Source: Syntrophus sp. (in: bacteria) (GTDB lineage: Bacteria; Desulfobacterota; Syntrophia; Syntrophales; UBA5619). From it: a DNA stretch of 15,504 nt. The DNA lies in the NCBI GenBank assembly GCA_013824905.1, contig PNOO01000033.1, positions 1 to 15,504 on the forward strand, written 5' to 3'. A model generated the notes under the pieces. The model saw only the letters and a list, made by a program, of their open reading frames with translations, was not told the DNA's origin and did not search any database. Of the stretch, positions 7,571 to 14,612 are shown one piece after another. Within the stretch, counting starts at the first letter, position 1, and every line of letters begins with the position of its first letter. A program made the position numbers and the translations under genes.

Positions 7571-8108
7571 CTTCCCAAAAGACGGCGTTCTTTCACTTTC
7601 TCATGAAGAGTAAGTGTTTCTGGTTCATCCGGTTCTTGCGTACCTTCTGGTTTGAAAAGGGATTATGCTGACAGCATCTGACACTCGCTTTTACCTATTT
7701 ATAAACACCCTTGACTAGTCCAAAAGATTATCCATTCGTTAGTCGAATTGTTTAACCCAACCTTCAGATCTCGCGGTTAACAAATGCATCAGACTTGAAT
7801 GATTATGTTTATTTCGTATCACCTGTAAAGTTCATTGATAAACCTGATTCGTTTTATTGTTTATCATCCTCAACCAATACCCACTTCGAAGTCCGGCGAC
7901 CGCCAATGTTGCGAATTCTTTTCCCGGATAAGGATGAAACGAGATTATGCGTATCACACAGGAACTGAAGGATAAAGCTGTCAAGCATCGGCACTGGAGT
8001 AGCCTCCCTTTCAACCAGAATTCAATGCGCAGATCCTGAGAGCGAGTGTAAACATTTGTATTTGCATCGCGTCGGAAGCATCACAATACAAAACAGTTCT
8101 TTCCCCTG
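7571..8108. other. Gene-free, AT-richer stretch downstream of tRNA-Arg
   Basis: I see no convincing gene in these 538 nt on either strand. The longest open frames (about 60 codons or fewer) have no ribosome binding site, no recognisable motif and unremarkable residue use. Base composition is visibly richer in A and T than the flanking genes. Structural elements are an 8-bp inverted repeat TGATAAAC (7836-7843) / GTTTATCA (7859-7866) and the 8-bp palindrome GACTAGTC (7713-7720). No second copy of the tRNA 3' end was found here. Its position between a tRNA and a broken antitoxin gene suggests decayed foreign DNA, but this is inference. Confidence 0.4.
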
Positions 8109-8345
8109 CTATCGGCTTAACTTCGCTCCGACAATCCGGTTCAGGCTGACACCTGATTCCGATGCCTGGATGGCAAGATTTCTGTGAACTTCAGGAGGGA
8201 CGCGCACCATAAATTTACCACTGTACCTTTTACCGGCAATCGGTTGAGGTATCTCTTCGCCGGTATGCTTCATATCCTGGATAACGCTCTCGACAGTCTC
8301 GCGGAATGGCGCCGGATACGATTCCGATTGACATTCCCCATCGTT
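8109..8345 (-). pseudogene. hicB: C-terminal remnant of a HicB-type antitoxin
   Basis: The minus-strand frame ending at TAG (8111-8109) reads ...EEIPQPIAGKRYSGKFMV, RVPPEVHRNLAIQASESG, VSLNRIVGAKLSR. This matches the end of long HicB antitoxins: an acidic/Pro linker, the YSGKF-R-P-HR--A--A---G-SLN motif and the ribbon-helix-helix DNA-binding segment. Similarity appears to begin near 8345 (NDGECQSES...), where the frame runs into DNA that is the leader and start of the MFS gene on the other strand. The N-terminal RNase-H-like half of HicB is therefore missing and no hicA is seen beside it. An internal ATG at 8273 could start a 54-residue RHH-only protein, but its ribosome binding site is poor. 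The end at 8345 is approximate. Confidence 0.6.
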
Positions 8346-8390
8346 TCCCGTACCTCTTGGCCGGAAATGCGAAGGGGAAAAGGAGAGAAC

Positions 8391-9635
8391 ATGAAGGACC
8401 ATAAACGTATCGCCCGGAAGATAACGATCGTGCTGTTCCTCTCCCAGAGCCTGAGCTCGGCAGGATTCATCGCTGCTTTTACCGTCAACTCTCTCGTCGG
8501 CGTTGATTTGAGCGGTCAGAAGGCCATGGCGGGTGTGCCCGGCGCGTTCTATGTGCTGGGGCAGGCTTTCGGCGCCCTGGTCTGGGGCCTCAGCATGGAG
8601 CGGATCGGCCGGCGGGGGGGTCTCGCCCTGGGCCAGGTCCTCGGTGTGATCGGATCGGTGATCGCAATGAGTGCGGTGGTGGGCCGTTCCCTGCCGCTCT
8701 TCCTGGTGGGTCTTTTCCTGGTAGGAATGGCCAGATCCGCGGTCGATCTGGGTCGTTTTGCCGCGGCGGAGGTCCACCTGCCTGCGGAGCGGGGAAGGGC
8801 TATCTCTTATGTGGTGCTGGGAAGCACGGTGGGGGCGGTGTTCGGACCTCTGCTGGTGGGCCCCACCGGAACGCTCGCAAAGTGGGCCGGGTTTGCGGAG
8901 CTGGCCGGCCCCTATGGCGTCGGCTTCATCGGTTTGATCCTTGCGGCCATACTGATCTTTGCTGGGCTGAGGCCGGACCCGCGGGACGTCGGGCGCGAAC
9001 TGGCCCGTCTGTATCCGGATTCGGTCCCCCGGCAGGAGACCCGCTCCCTTGCGGGGATTATACGGCAGCCGGGGGTGATCGTGGCCATGGTCAGCGTGGT
9101 CTTTGCCCAGCTGGTGATGATGGTGCCGATGTCCATCACCTCCGTCCACATGAAGGCCCTTCACCACCCCTTGAGCGCGGTGTCGCTGGTGATCTCCGCC
9201 CATACCCTGGGAATGTTCGCTTTCTCGATCCTCTCCGGACGGATGACCGACCGGTGGGGGCGCGGGCGGGTGATCATCCTGGGAACGGTGGTGATGATCG
9301 TCTCCTGTCTGATGGCAGCCCCTTCGACCGGCCTTGTGGCTTTGATGGCCGCACTCTTTCTGCTGGGGCTCGGCTGGAACTTCGCCTACGTGGCCGGGTC
9401 CGCCCTGCTGGCCGACCAGCTTTCACCCAGAGAGAGGGCCAAGACCCAGGGTTTCAACGACCTGCTGCTGAACCTGACCTCGGCCGCCGGCCAGATCGTC
9501 AGCGGGGTGGTGTATGCCGTCGGCGGCTACGGGGTCATGGCCCTGGCGGCAGCGGCGGCATCGCTGGCGCCGCTGATCCTGGCCATATGGTGGCAGGCGG
9601 CCGGTCGGCAGATCACCGCACCCCCGCAGCCATAG
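8391..9635 (+). CDS. Major facilitator superfamily (MFS) transporter
   Basis: A 414-residue inner-membrane protein with about 12 hydrophobic segments. The MFS motif A is visible in the loop after helix 2 as SMERIGRRGG (about 68-77), and its second-half equivalent is GRMTDRWGRGR (about 283-293). The last third reads GLGWNFAYVAGSALLADQL followed by SPRERAKTQGFNDLLLN, a pattern common in bacterial drug/metabolite-type MFS exporters of unknown substrate. I chose the ATG at 8391 because AAGGAGAG (8380-8387) lies just upstream; the open frame continues back to 8184, but that part overlaps the hicB remnant and is hydrophilic. It stands alone, with 179 nt before yedK. Substrate cannot be assigned. 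Gly/Val-rich GTG/GTC-heavy codon choice differs slightly from neighbours, which is weak evidence of separate ancestry. Confidence 0.88.
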   Translation: MKDHKRIARKITIVLFLSQSLSSAGFIAAFTVNSLVGVDLSGQKAMAGVPGAFYVLGQAFGALVWGLSMERIGRRGGLALGQVLGVIGSVIAMSAVVGRSLPLFLVGLFLVGMARSAVDLGRFAAAEVHLPAERGRAISYVVLGSTVGAVFGPLLVGPTGTLAKWAGFAELAGPYGVGFIGLILAAILIFAGLRPDPRDVGRELARLYPDSVPRQETRSLAGIIRQPGVIVAMVSVVFAQLVMMVPMSITSVHMKALHHPLSAVSLVISAHTLGMFAFSILSGRMTDRWGRGRVIILGTVVMIVSCLMAAPSTGLVALMAALFLLGLGWNFAYVAGSALLADQLSPRERAKTQGFNDLLLNLTSAAGQIVSGVVYAVGGYGVMALAAAAASLAPLILAIWWQAAGRQITAPPQP

Positions 9636-9814
9636 ATCCGATCGATCGGGTCTTCGGGACAAACAGGGTGTCAGCGACCAGGGGTTTTTTAACCGGCGGT
9701 CAGGGCGGAAATGTGATATCCTCTCGAAGCACGCAAGGGGAAAGGGACCCCTGAAAAGAGGATGGGAAAAGCGCTGAGAATGAAAACCCAAAAATAGTCG
9801 GAGTCGAGGCATCC

Positions 9815-10456
9815 ATGTGCGGGCGTTTTATCTTGCTTACCGATTTGTCCGTGATCGTCGAATCATTCGGCATCCAGGAAATAGCATGCGATTACAGACC
9901 GGGCGGCAATATCTCTCCCGGGCAGCAAGTGATGGCCATCATTCATGACAATGGGAAAAACAGGCTTGCCGGCTACCGATGGGGACTGATTCCCTCCTGG
10001 GCCAAAGACCCGGCAATCGGAAACAGGATGTTCAATGCCCGGGCAGAGACGGTGGCCGAAAAACCGAGCTTCGCAAAGGCCTTTCAAAAGCGCCGCTGCC
10101 TGATACCCGCAGACGGATTTTACGAGTGGCAAAAAACGAGTAAGATAAAAATCCCGCTCCGTTTTACCTTGAAGTCAGGACAGCCTTTCGGTTTTGCCGG
10201 GCTCTATGAAACATGGATATCGCCTGAGAAAGAGCCCGTCCATACCTGCACGATCATAACGACCCAATCCAATGAACTGATTCGCCCCATCCATGACCGG
10301 ATGCCTGTGATTGTGCCCAAAGACAGAGAGGCGTTTTGGATTGATCCGGACAATCGCCATCAGAAGGAACTATTATTGACATTAAAGCCCTATTCGTCGG
10401 ATGAAATGCGGGTGTCCGAAGCGGATGCAAAAGCGCTTCAGGGATCGAGGGATTGA
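9815..10456 (+). CDS. yedK: SRAP-domain protein (YedK/HMCES): abasic-site DNA-protein crosslinking
   Basis: A 213-residue SRAP protein. The family crosslinks to abasic sites in single-stranded DNA through the N-terminal cysteine, shielding them at replication forks. Met1 removal exposes C2 in MCGRF. Other signature residues are present at expected positions: N74 and R76 (FNARAET), E104 (GFYEW) and H160 (HDRMPVIV), equivalent to E. coli YedK C2, N75, R77, E105 and H160. Length is normal and nothing is missing. The start is fixed by the need for Cys2, and GGAGTCGAGG precedes it. It is a single gene between the MFS transporter and the hydrolase. Older annotations call this family 'SOS response-associated peptidase'; no LexA box is obvious in the 179-nt upstream gap. 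Confidence 0.95.
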   Translation: MCGRFILLTDLSVIVESFGIQEIACDYRPGGNISPGQQVMAIIHDNGKNRLAGYRWGLIPSWAKDPAIGNRMFNARAETVAEKPSFAKAFQKRRCLIPADGFYEWQKTSKIKIPLRFTLKSGQPFGFAGLYETWISPEKEPVHTCTIITTQSNELIRPIHDRMPVIVPKDREAFWIDPDNRHQKELLLTLKPYSSDEMRVSEADAKALQGSRD

Positions 10457-10481
10457 CAAAAACGGGAAATCTTCATAAAGG
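10453..10481 (+). promoter_or_regulatory. Weak candidate promoter for the hydrolase-nitroreductase-flavoprotein unit
   Basis: TTGACA (10453-10458) overlaps the stop codon of yedK and is followed, after 17 nt, by TAAAGG (10476-10481). The -35 box is perfect and the -10 box poor. It would serve the genes starting at 10528, 11354 and 11908. Confidence 0.3.
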
Positions 10482-10527
10482 GTAGATAGGATCGGTTTTT
10501 TAAATCACGTTGCTATCATAAAGCACC

Positions 10528-11322
10528 ATGGATCTAAGATCTGTAAGGGGTATAGGGATTCTCGTCGGACTGGCCGCGTCCCTTTTTAGCTGCAACCTGC
10601 AAAACCGTATGCTGTATTATCCGGACCCACATGTGCCGTCCGAAGCGGAGCTGGCCGCCCTGCACCTGCAGTTCTGGCCCGCCAAGGCGGACTACCGCGG
10701 TTTTATAGGCGCGACTGAAATCAGGGACGTCAAAGGCACGGTCGTCGTCTTCCACGGAAACGGCGGCACGGCGGATCACCGGGACTATTATGTCACGGCG
10801 CTCGGTTCGATGGGGTACAGGGTCATCCTTGCCGAATATCCGGGATACGGGGTGCGCAAAGGGGAGCTGGGCGAGAAGTCATTCGTCGATGATGCCCGGG
10901 CGACCGTTCGCCTCGCATCCGAAAAATATCCGGGACCGATGTTTCTTCTGGGGGAATCCCTGGGTTGCGGCGTCGTCGCGGCGGCGGCCGGGGACAAGTC
11001 CCTCAGAATCGACGCCCTCATTCTCATTACCCCGTGGGATACGCTTTTGTCGGTGGCCAAATCCCTATACCCCCTGCTGCCCGTCGGCCTGTTTTTGAAA
11101 GACAGATATGACTCCGTCGAGAATCTCAAATTGTTTCAGGGGAAGATCGCCGTCGTAGGGGCGGAGCGCGATGAGATACTCCCCATAGGGCACGCCGATG
11201 CCTTGTACAGGTCGCTGACCGGAGAAAAAAAGATGTGGGTGATCAAGGGGGCCGGTCACAACGATTGGCCCCTGTTCGTCGATGCGAAGAAGTGGCAGGA
11301 ATTCATCGCTTTCGTCCACTGA
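10528..11322 (+). CDS. Alpha/beta hydrolase (BEM46/ABHD13-like), probably membrane-anchored or exported
   Basis: A 264-residue serine hydrolase. The oxyanion strand VVVFHGNGG is at 72-80, the nucleophile elbow G142-E-S144-L-G with S144, the acid residue near D215 (AERDEILP) and H244 (GAGHND) complete the triad. AEYPGYGVRKGEL (102-114) is the typical BEM46-type segment. The first ~22 residues are hydrophobic after R4/R7 and end in C22 (SLFSC). This resembles a lipoprotein signal, but the -2 residue Phe is atypical, so a plain anchor or signal is as likely. The start lacks a good ribosome binding site. The gene stops 31 nt before the nitroreductase, suggesting cotranscription. Substrate unknown; esterase, lipase or thioesterase are all possible. 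Confidence 0.85.
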   Translation: MDLRSVRGIGILVGLAASLFSCNLQNRMLYYPDPHVPSEAELAALHLQFWPAKADYRGFIGATEIRDVKGTVVVFHGNGGTADHRDYYVTALGSMGYRVILAEYPGYGVRKGELGEKSFVDDARATVRLASEKYPGPMFLLGESLGCGVVAAAAGDKSLRIDALILITPWDTLLSVAKSLYPLLPVGLFLKDRYDSVENLKLFQGKIAVVGAERDEILPIGHADALYRSLTGEKKMWVIKGAGHNDWPLFVDAKKWQEFIAFVH

Positions 11323-11353
11323 TCGTTCAACCTGTGAATAGAAAGGAGAGAGA

Positions 11354-11890
11354 ATGTTTAACGAACTGCTGGAAAAAAGAAGGAGTGTGAAGGTATATGC
11401 CGACCGGCCGGTGGAGGCGGCAAAGATCGATGCCGTCCTCGAAGCGGCCCTCCGTTCCCCCACGGGAAGGGCTGCAAGGCCCTGGGAGTTTGTGGTGGTC
11501 ACGGACAAGACCCTCCTGGAAAAACTTTCCGTCGCGAAGCCCGTAGGGGCCGCCTTTCTAAAGGACGCCCCGGCTGCCGTCGTCGTATGCGCGGACCCAT
11601 CCGTTTCGGGACTCTGGGTCGAGGACTGCTCCATCGTGGCGGTCACCATGCAGTATGCGGCCCTCGCACTCGGGCTCGGAAGCCGCTGGGCGCAAATGAA
11701 GGGGAATAATTTCAGCGAGGGCAAGACCTCGACGCAGTACATCGCCGAACTCCTGGGCCTTCCCGTGAACCTGACCGTCCAGTGCATCATCGCCATCGGG
11801 TATCCCGGCGAGGAGATGGTCCCCTACAAAAAGGATGAACTCCGTTTCGACAAGGTCAGCTATAACCGTTACGGCAGCAAAAAGGCCTGA
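11354..11890 (+). CDS. Nitroreductase-family FMN oxidoreductase
   Basis: A 178-residue member of the short nitroreductase family. Landmarks are the N-terminal FMN-phosphate motif RRSVK (9-13), SPTGRAARPWEFVVV (35-49), the hydrophobic dimer helix QYAALALGLGSRW (100-112), IAIGYPGEE (146-154) and the C-terminal FDKVSYNRYG (165-174). These enzymes use NAD(P)H to reduce nitro groups, quinones or flavins. The close fit to anaerobe-type homologues says little about the natural substrate. AAAGGAGAGAGA precedes the ATG. It is 17 nt upstream of the rhodanese-fused flavoprotein, so the two are almost certainly cotranscribed, which hints at a shared thiol or redox stress role (inference). Confidence 0.9.
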   Translation: MFNELLEKRRSVKVYADRPVEAAKIDAVLEAALRSPTGRAARPWEFVVVTDKTLLEKLSVAKPVGAAFLKDAPAAVVVCADPSVSGLWVEDCSIVAVTMQYAALALGLGSRWAQMKGNNFSEGKTSTQYIAELLGLPVNLTVQCIIAIGYPGEEMVPYKKDELRFDKVSYNRYGSKKA

Positions 11891-11907
11891 TCCCAAAGGA
11901 ACAGATC

Positions 11908-13602
11908 ATGAAGGTTTGCATCATCGGCGGGGTGGCCGGCGGCGCCACGGCCGCCGCCCGGCTCAGACGACTCGACGAAACGGCGGGGATCATCCTGTTC
12001 GAGAGGGGCGATTACATCTCCTTTGCCAATTGCGGCCTCCCCTACCACATTTCCGGCCGGATCAAGGAACGCGGCAGTCTGCTCCTGCAGACGCCGGAAC
12101 GTTTCTGGTCCCGTTTTCGGGTCAAGGTCCGGACAGGCCATGAGATTCTCACTATCGATGCCCCGCAAAAGCTCTTGAAGGTCCAAAACCGCAAGACAAG
12201 CGAACAATACACGGAATCCTACGACTACCTGATCCTGTCGCCCGGGGCCTATCCCTTGGTCCCGCCGATCGAGGGAAGCGACGCCGCGATATTCATGAAT
12301 CTCTACGACATTCCCTCCATGGACGCCATGATTGCCCGGATCGAGAATCACCCGGTAAAAGAGGCGGTGGTCATCGGCGGGGGGTTCATCGGGGTGGAGA
12401 TAGCGGAGAATCTGGTTGCCCGGGGGATCAAGACACACCTCGTCGAGATGCTGGATCAGGTCATGACGCCGTTTGATCCGGAGATGGCCGCTATCATCCA
12501 GGCCCGGCTTGCCGCAGGCGGGATATGCCTCCATCTGTCCGACGGCGTGAAAAAGATCGTCGGCGATGCCCCGGGCAAAGTGGTTCTGAATTCCGGGACC
12601 GAACTGGGCGCCGACCTGGTGGTCAGCGCCGTAGGCGTGAGGCCCGAAACCCGATTGGCCCGGGAGGCGGGCCTGAAGATTGGCGCCACCGGCGGAATTG
12701 CCGTCGATGCCGGCATGAAGACGAGTGATCCGTTTATCTTTGCCGTGGGCGACGCCGTGGAGACCACCCACCTGGTGGGGGGAATGCAGGTGCTTGCTCC
12801 CCTGGCCGGTCCTGCCAATAAACAGGCCCGCATTGCCGCAGACAACCTATGCGGGATTGGCTCCCGCTATCCGGGGTCGCTGGGGACGTCCATCGTCAAG
12901 GTCTTTGATTTGCAGGCGGCCGCTACGGGGCTGAATGAAAAAACGGCCAGGAAAAATAACCTCCCCTATCAGGCCCTCCATCTGCATCCCCTCAACCATG
13001 CCGGATATTATCCCGGCGCCGCGATGATGGCCTTGAAGCTCCTGTTTGGAATACCGGAGGGGAGGATTCTCGGCGCCCAGTGCATAGGGGCGGATGGCGC
13101 CGATAAAAGGATCGATGTGATTGCCACGGCCATCCGTGCGGGCATGACGGTGTATGACCTGGAACAGCTGGAGCTCTCTTATGCGCCGCCTTTCGGTTCC
13201 GCCAAGGATCCGGTCAACATGGCGGGTTTTACGGGCGGCAATATATTGCGGGGTTTGGTGGAGTCAGTCACCTATGACCAGACCGAGGCGATGGAAAATT
13301 CCCTCTTTCTGGACGTGCGAACCAATGAGGAATTCCGGGCGGGCAGCATCCCGCAATCGATCCATATCCCCCTTGACGAGTTGCGGGAAAGGATCCACGA
13401 ACTCCCGCAGGATCGTCATCTGATCATTGCCTGCCGGACCGGTGTACGCTCCTACGCGGCATATCGCATTCTGAAACAGTCCGGTTTTAAGCAGCTCTCG
13501 AATCTTTCGGGCGGATACCTCTCCTATTGCCATTATACGAACCGCACCCCTCCGGCAGCGGGACAAAATGAAACCGGGAGCGGAGCAGGATGCCGCTCGT
13601 AA
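11908..13602 (+). CDS. CoA-disulfide/persulfide reductase-like flavoprotein with C-terminal rhodanese domain
   Basis: A 564-residue pyridine-nucleotide-disulfide oxidoreductase. The FAD site GGVAGG is at 7-12 and the family's single redox Cys is C42 (SFANCGLPYH), as in CoA-disulfide reductase. The NAD(P)H site VIGGGFIGVE is at 155-164, FAVGDAVE at 278-285, HAGYYPGA at 364-371 and Y425 in LELSYAPPF, the latter two matching the tyrosines that line the CoA site. A rhodanese domain (about 461-545) has active-site C509 in CRTGVRS. The same layout is found in NADH-dependent persulfide reductases (Npsr), which reduce CoA or glutathione persulfides and polysulfide. A short polar tail ends the protein. 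NADH-linked persulfide or CoA-disulfide reduction in the cytoplasm is the likely role; which one cannot be told from sequence. It ends 18 nt from the convergent Yip1 gene. Confidence 0.92.
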   Translation: MKVCIIGGVAGGATAAARLRRLDETAGIILFERGDYISFANCGLPYHISGRIKERGSLLLQTPERFWSRFRVKVRTGHEILTIDAPQKLLKVQNRKTSEQYTESYDYLILSPGAYPLVPPIEGSDAAIFMNLYDIPSMDAMIARIENHPVKEAVVIGGGFIGVEIAENLVARGIKTHLVEMLDQVMTPFDPEMAAIIQARLAAGGICLHLSDGVKKIVGDAPGKVVLNSGTELGADLVVSAVGVRPETRLAREAGLKIGATGGIAVDAGMKTSDPFIFAVGDAVETTHLVGGMQVLAPLAGPANKQARIAADNLCGIGSRYPGSLGTSIVKVFDLQAAATGLNEKTARKNNLPYQALHLHPLNHAGYYPGAAMMALKLLFGIPEGRILGAQCIGADGADKRIDVIATAIRAGMTVYDLEQLELSYAPPFGSAKDPVNMAGFTGGNILRGLVESVTYDQTEAMENSLFLDVRTNEEFRAGSIPQSIHIPLDELRERIHELPQDRHLIIACRTGVRSYAAYRILKQSGFKQLSNLSGGYLSYCHYTNRTPPAAGQNETGSGAGCRS

Positions 13603-13620
13603 ACGGACGCCCGGACATGC

Positions 13621-14202
13621 TCACCTTGGCATGGGGTAGGAAATGAAGAGACGGGACGCCCAACCAATGATCACGAAAATGATAATGGCGGCAATCACCA
13701 CCGCAACGGTATACCCCAAGGCTTTCTCCTGAGGGGCCTTCATGAGAATCGGAATCCCCGTGTAAATCAGATATAAACCATACAGGCCCAAAATCGAGAA
13801 AAAACTGAGGGCGGGGATGATCACAAAAATCCCGGCCAGCCATCCTGCGGTATAGGAGTACGCCGCCAGCTTGAGCGCCTGGCTGCTGTTTTTTTCGCCG
13901 GAAAAGGTGGGGGCCAGAAAGTCGACAATCAGGGCCAGCACATACACGCCGACCAGGCTCAGAACATACTGCACAAAGGCGGAACCGATGGAGTTTGTCA
14001 GAGGCAAGCGGAATGTTCCTGCCATCGGCATGCTCATGCCGACGATAGACATCCCGATGATGGACGCCACCGGTCCAATGGCCGCCAAGGGAACGACATA
14101 GCTTTTATACAGATCTGAAGTGTTTACGGTTTCACGGGCGATGATCTCCCATTCTTTTTTCGGCTCCAGCAATATCTTTTTGACTCGCTCAACGATGTTC
14201 AT
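13621..14202 (-). CDS. Yip1-family integral membrane protein
   Basis: A 193-residue protein with an amphipathic N-terminus (MNIVERVKKILLEPKKEWEI) and about five membrane segments near 35-57, 71-95, 115-132, 134-156 and 162-182. AAYSYTAGWLAGI (113-125) and LYGLYLIYTGIPILM (140-154) are characteristic of bacterial Yip1-domain proteins, whose function is largely unknown. I chose the ATG at 14202 because AAAGGAGGT lies just upstream at good spacing; the frame could extend 11 codons to 14235, but that would place the ribosome binding site inside the gene. It converges on the flavoprotein gene (18-nt gap) and diverges from the lipoprotein gene. Its promoter is unusually close to consensus (see 14263-14290). 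Confidence 0.88.
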   Translation of the reverse strand: MNIVERVKKILLEPKKEWEIIARETVNTSDLYKSYVVPLAAIGPVASIIGMSIVGMSMPMAGTFRLPLTNSIGSAFVQYVLSLVGVYVLALIVDFLAPTFSGEKNSSQALKLAAYSYTAGWLAGIFVIIPALSFFSILGLYGLYLIYTGIPILMKAPQEKALGYTVAVVIAAIIIFVIIGWASRLFISYPMPR

Positions 14203-14246
14203 TTTGACCTCCTTTTGTTGCAGGATGTTAGGCAATTCTACTTTTT

Positions 14247-14265
14247 AATCGATTGGTTATCGATT
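14247..14265. promoter_or_regulatory. Candidate operator overlapping the Yip1 promoter
   Basis: AATCGAT (14247-14253) and ATCGATT (14259-14265) form a perfect 7-bp inverted repeat around a 5-nt centre. The right arm overlaps the -10 box (14263-14268) and the left arm covers the predicted transcription start. This is where a repressor would act. No regulator gene in the window can be matched to it. Confidence 0.4.
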
Positions 14266-14290
14266 ATAGACGTGAAATCATCACTGTCAA
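14263..14290 (-). promoter_or_regulatory. Consensus sigma-70 promoter of the Yip1 gene
   Basis: On the minus strand TTGACA (14290-14285), a 16-nt spacer and TATAAT (14268-14263): both boxes are perfect. Transcription should start near 14256, leaving a leader of about 54 nt before ATG 14202. The spacer contains GTGA-N5-TCAC, a further small dyad. Confidence 0.75.
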
Positions 14291-14384
14291 GACATATTTT
14301 CCGACACTATTCCCCATTGACTTCCGCCGCCGAAGGGCACATTATCTGCGTAATGACAGAGGAAACGGGTAATAAAGCCGGAAA

Positions 14385-14486
14385 GTGGATATTTTGTTTA
14401 CAGGTGAATATCACAAATGGATACTAATTAGCCATATTCCACCTATGAGAGCTCTATATGATCTCGGGCAAGTCCAATATATCCAC
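14385..14486. repeat. Cluster of five GTGGATAT-like sites upstream of a sigma-54-type promoter
   Basis: Related 8-9-nt sites recur within about 100 nt: GTGGATAT (14385-14392, +), GTGAATAT (14404-14411, +), ATGGATAC (14417-14424, +), GTGGAATAT (14434-14442, -) and GTGGATAT (14479-14486, -). The outer two are parts of an exact 10-bp inverted repeat AAGTGGATAT (14383-14392) / ATATCCACTT (14479-14488). They lie 45-155 nt upstream of the GG-N10-GC element, the usual zone for activator binding sites. Whether they bind anything is inference. Confidence 0.4.
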
Positions 14487-14523
14487 TTAAAATCCGTATG
14501 ATACATTGTGCTGTGAAATAACA

Positions 14524-14537
14524 GGCACATTCCTTGC
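14524..14537 (+). promoter_or_regulatory. Candidate sigma-54 (RpoN) promoter of the glycine-zipper lipoprotein gene
   Basis: AGGCACATTCCTTGCTT gives GG (14524-14525), exactly 10 nt, then GC (14536-14537). It matches the TGGCAC-N5-TTGC consensus except T to A before GG. The predicted start is near 14549, some 64 nt before the ATG at 14613. A well-spaced sigma-70 promoter was not found in this 410-nt intergenic region, although TATAGT occurs at 14542-14547 without a matching -35 box. Confidence 0.5.
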
Positions 14538-14612
14538 TTAATATAGTCCTCGGCGGCCGCCACCTTCGTACCGATGGATTCGGCGGCGTTTATTGATAAA
14601 GGAGATTAGACG

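Noticed and set aside
7832..8014. 60-codon minus-strand frame in the gene-free stretch
   Set aside because: No ribosome binding site, no similarity that I recognise, and unstructured residue use.
8328..8356. TTGACA at 8328-8333 as promoter for the MFS gene
   Set aside because: At 17 nt spacing the -10 region is TACCTC, which matches only two consensus positions.
8184..8390. Longer N-terminus for the MFS transporter (69 more residues)
   Set aside because: The extension is hydrophilic, overlaps the hicB remnant on the other strand and lacks a ribosome binding site, whereas ATG 8391 has AAGGAGAG in place.
7450..8390. Direct repeat of the tRNA 3' end marking an integrated element
   Set aside because: I could find no second copy of the T-arm/acceptor sequence in the window.
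8346..9203. Long minus-strand open frame opposite the MFS gene
   Set aside because: Low-complexity His/Arg/Gln/Gly-rich product typical of an antisense shadow in GC-rich coding DNA; only its last part (8109-8345) has family features.
9638..9649. 12-bp palindrome CCGATCGATCGG just after the MFS stop, as a terminator
   Set aside because: No loop and no T-run; too short to be more than a chance palindrome or a minor binding site.
14215..14427. 70-codon plus-strand frame between Yip1 and the lipoprotein gene
   Set aside because: No ribosome binding site, no recognisable motif, and it runs across the Yip1 promoter and the repeat cluster.
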